Shown here: positions 63,590 through 64,000 of the stretch, one piece after another | Numbering within the stretch: position 1 is the first letter of the stretch | Layout: each line of letters begins with the position of its first letter | Origin: Hymenolepis diminuta | Lineage: Eukaryota > Platyhelminthes > Cestoda > Cyclophyllidea > Hymenolepididae | Length of the DNA stretch: 64,000 nt | Direction of reading: 5' to 3' | NCBI GenBank assembly: GCA_900708905.1 | Contig: CAADRB010000038.1 | Location: 599,210 to 663,209 of the forward strand | The notes under the pieces: generated by a model | What the model saw: only the letters and a program-made list of their open reading frames with translations | Told to the model about the DNA's origin: nothing | Databases searched by the model: none | Position numbers and translations under genes: made by a program

Positions 63590-64000
63590 CTCTGTTGCGG
63601 GCCACCAGATTGTTGAGGGTCGCCAGTTTGTAGGTGTAATTTGCCAACAGTAAACGAAAGAAAAAGAACGACAAGGATTGCGTTGACCAGATTGTATTGA
63701 AGTAAGGTCAGTATTGAGTCTTCAGGGAAAAATAGGAAAACTGGAGGATTGAACGACGAGAGATGCGCCTGGCGAGCTGGGGTCCACCCTGTGTCTGTGT
63801 GTGTGTAATGGAGGCTATTTATAATCGACACTTTGGGTGAGGACACGCATAAGGATATGATTGTATGCGCGCCTTAATTGGTCGGGACGACTGTAGGAAA
63901 GGAAGGGCCGGTGCAGACAGGACTGGTTGATATCGGGGTTGATTAAACGGTGTCTGCTACCATCGTCTGAGGTATGTTTACCTTTTCCGGGTCGATGAGA
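63590..64000 (-). mobile_element. Possible LTR or solo LTR, running off the window
   Basis: This end segment is GC-richer than the DNA to its left. On the minus strand it has a TATA box (tataaatagcc near 63810-63820), a CA-rich tract after it, and near 63590-63630 two TGG-led stretches (tggcgaccctcaac and tggtggcccgcaac) of the kind that serve as tRNA primer-binding sites after an LTR ending in CA. No reverse transcriptase or protease frame lies next to it, so a solo LTR is more likely than a full element. A TATA promoter of a normal gene is the alternative. Confidence 0.3.

Noticed and set aside
63583..63846. 87-residue minus-strand frame with a hydrophobic stretch
   Set aside because: Lies in the LTR-like segment with a TATA box inside it, so coding is unlikely.
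1..64000. CRISPR arrays, bacterial operons, ribosome binding sites, prophage
   Set aside because: No regularly spaced short repeats; all confident genes are spliced animal genes, so prokaryotic features are not expected.
1..64000. Endogenous virus or reverse-transcriptase-bearing element
   Set aside because: No frame with reverse transcriptase, integrase or transposase motifs was recognised; only non-coding repeats of possible mobile origin were seen.

Overview
The window looks like nuclear DNA of a flatworm, probably a tapeworm. It is AT-rich, its genes are broken into short exons, and many introns are only 32-36 bases long beside others of 1-3.5 kb. The inferred proteins are typical animal proteins. 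The species cannot be fixed from the sequence alone. I spliced all genes by eye from donor/acceptor signals and reading phase; there is no transcript support.

Layout: 1-4.9 kb, minus strand: part of a LIM-homeobox gene of the Islet type (both LIM domains, the linker and the first residues of the homeodomain; the rest lies left of the window). 4.9-13.1 kb: non-coding, with a GC-rich CCAAT-box cluster near 6.8-7.0 kb. 13.1-14.3 kb, plus: an intronless AGC-type pseudokinase. 17.6-18.3 kb, minus: N-terminal glutamine amidohydrolase (NTAQ1). 19.1-19.7 kb: a decayed tandem repeat. 20.5-24.8 kb, plus: an unidentified coiled-coil protein. 27.1-32.2 kb, plus: a CD36/SCARB scavenger receptor. 32.6-33.6 kb: a pair of direct repeats that resembles a miniature LTR element. 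34.2-35.0 kb, plus: ribosomal protein S3a. 40.5-46.7 kb, plus: two tandem LAT-type amino-acid transporters (SLC7 light chains). 47.1-48.1 kb, plus: a small predicted single-pass membrane protein. 54.6-58.7 kb, minus: an F-box/WD-repeat protein. 62.4-63.1 kb, minus: a frameshifted, internally deleted relative of that gene. 63.6-64.0 kb: a GC-richer segment with a TATA box on the minus strand, possibly an LTR.

The genes are independent animal loci, not an operon or a joint system. The linked groups are the two transporters, which share a 294-bp tract that I read as identical and that suggests recent gene conversion, and the F-box/WD gene with its decayed copy. I found no clearly new biological system. 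The most unusual items are the single-exon pseudokinase, the conversion tract, the decayed F-box/WD paralogue and several unclassified repeat families.
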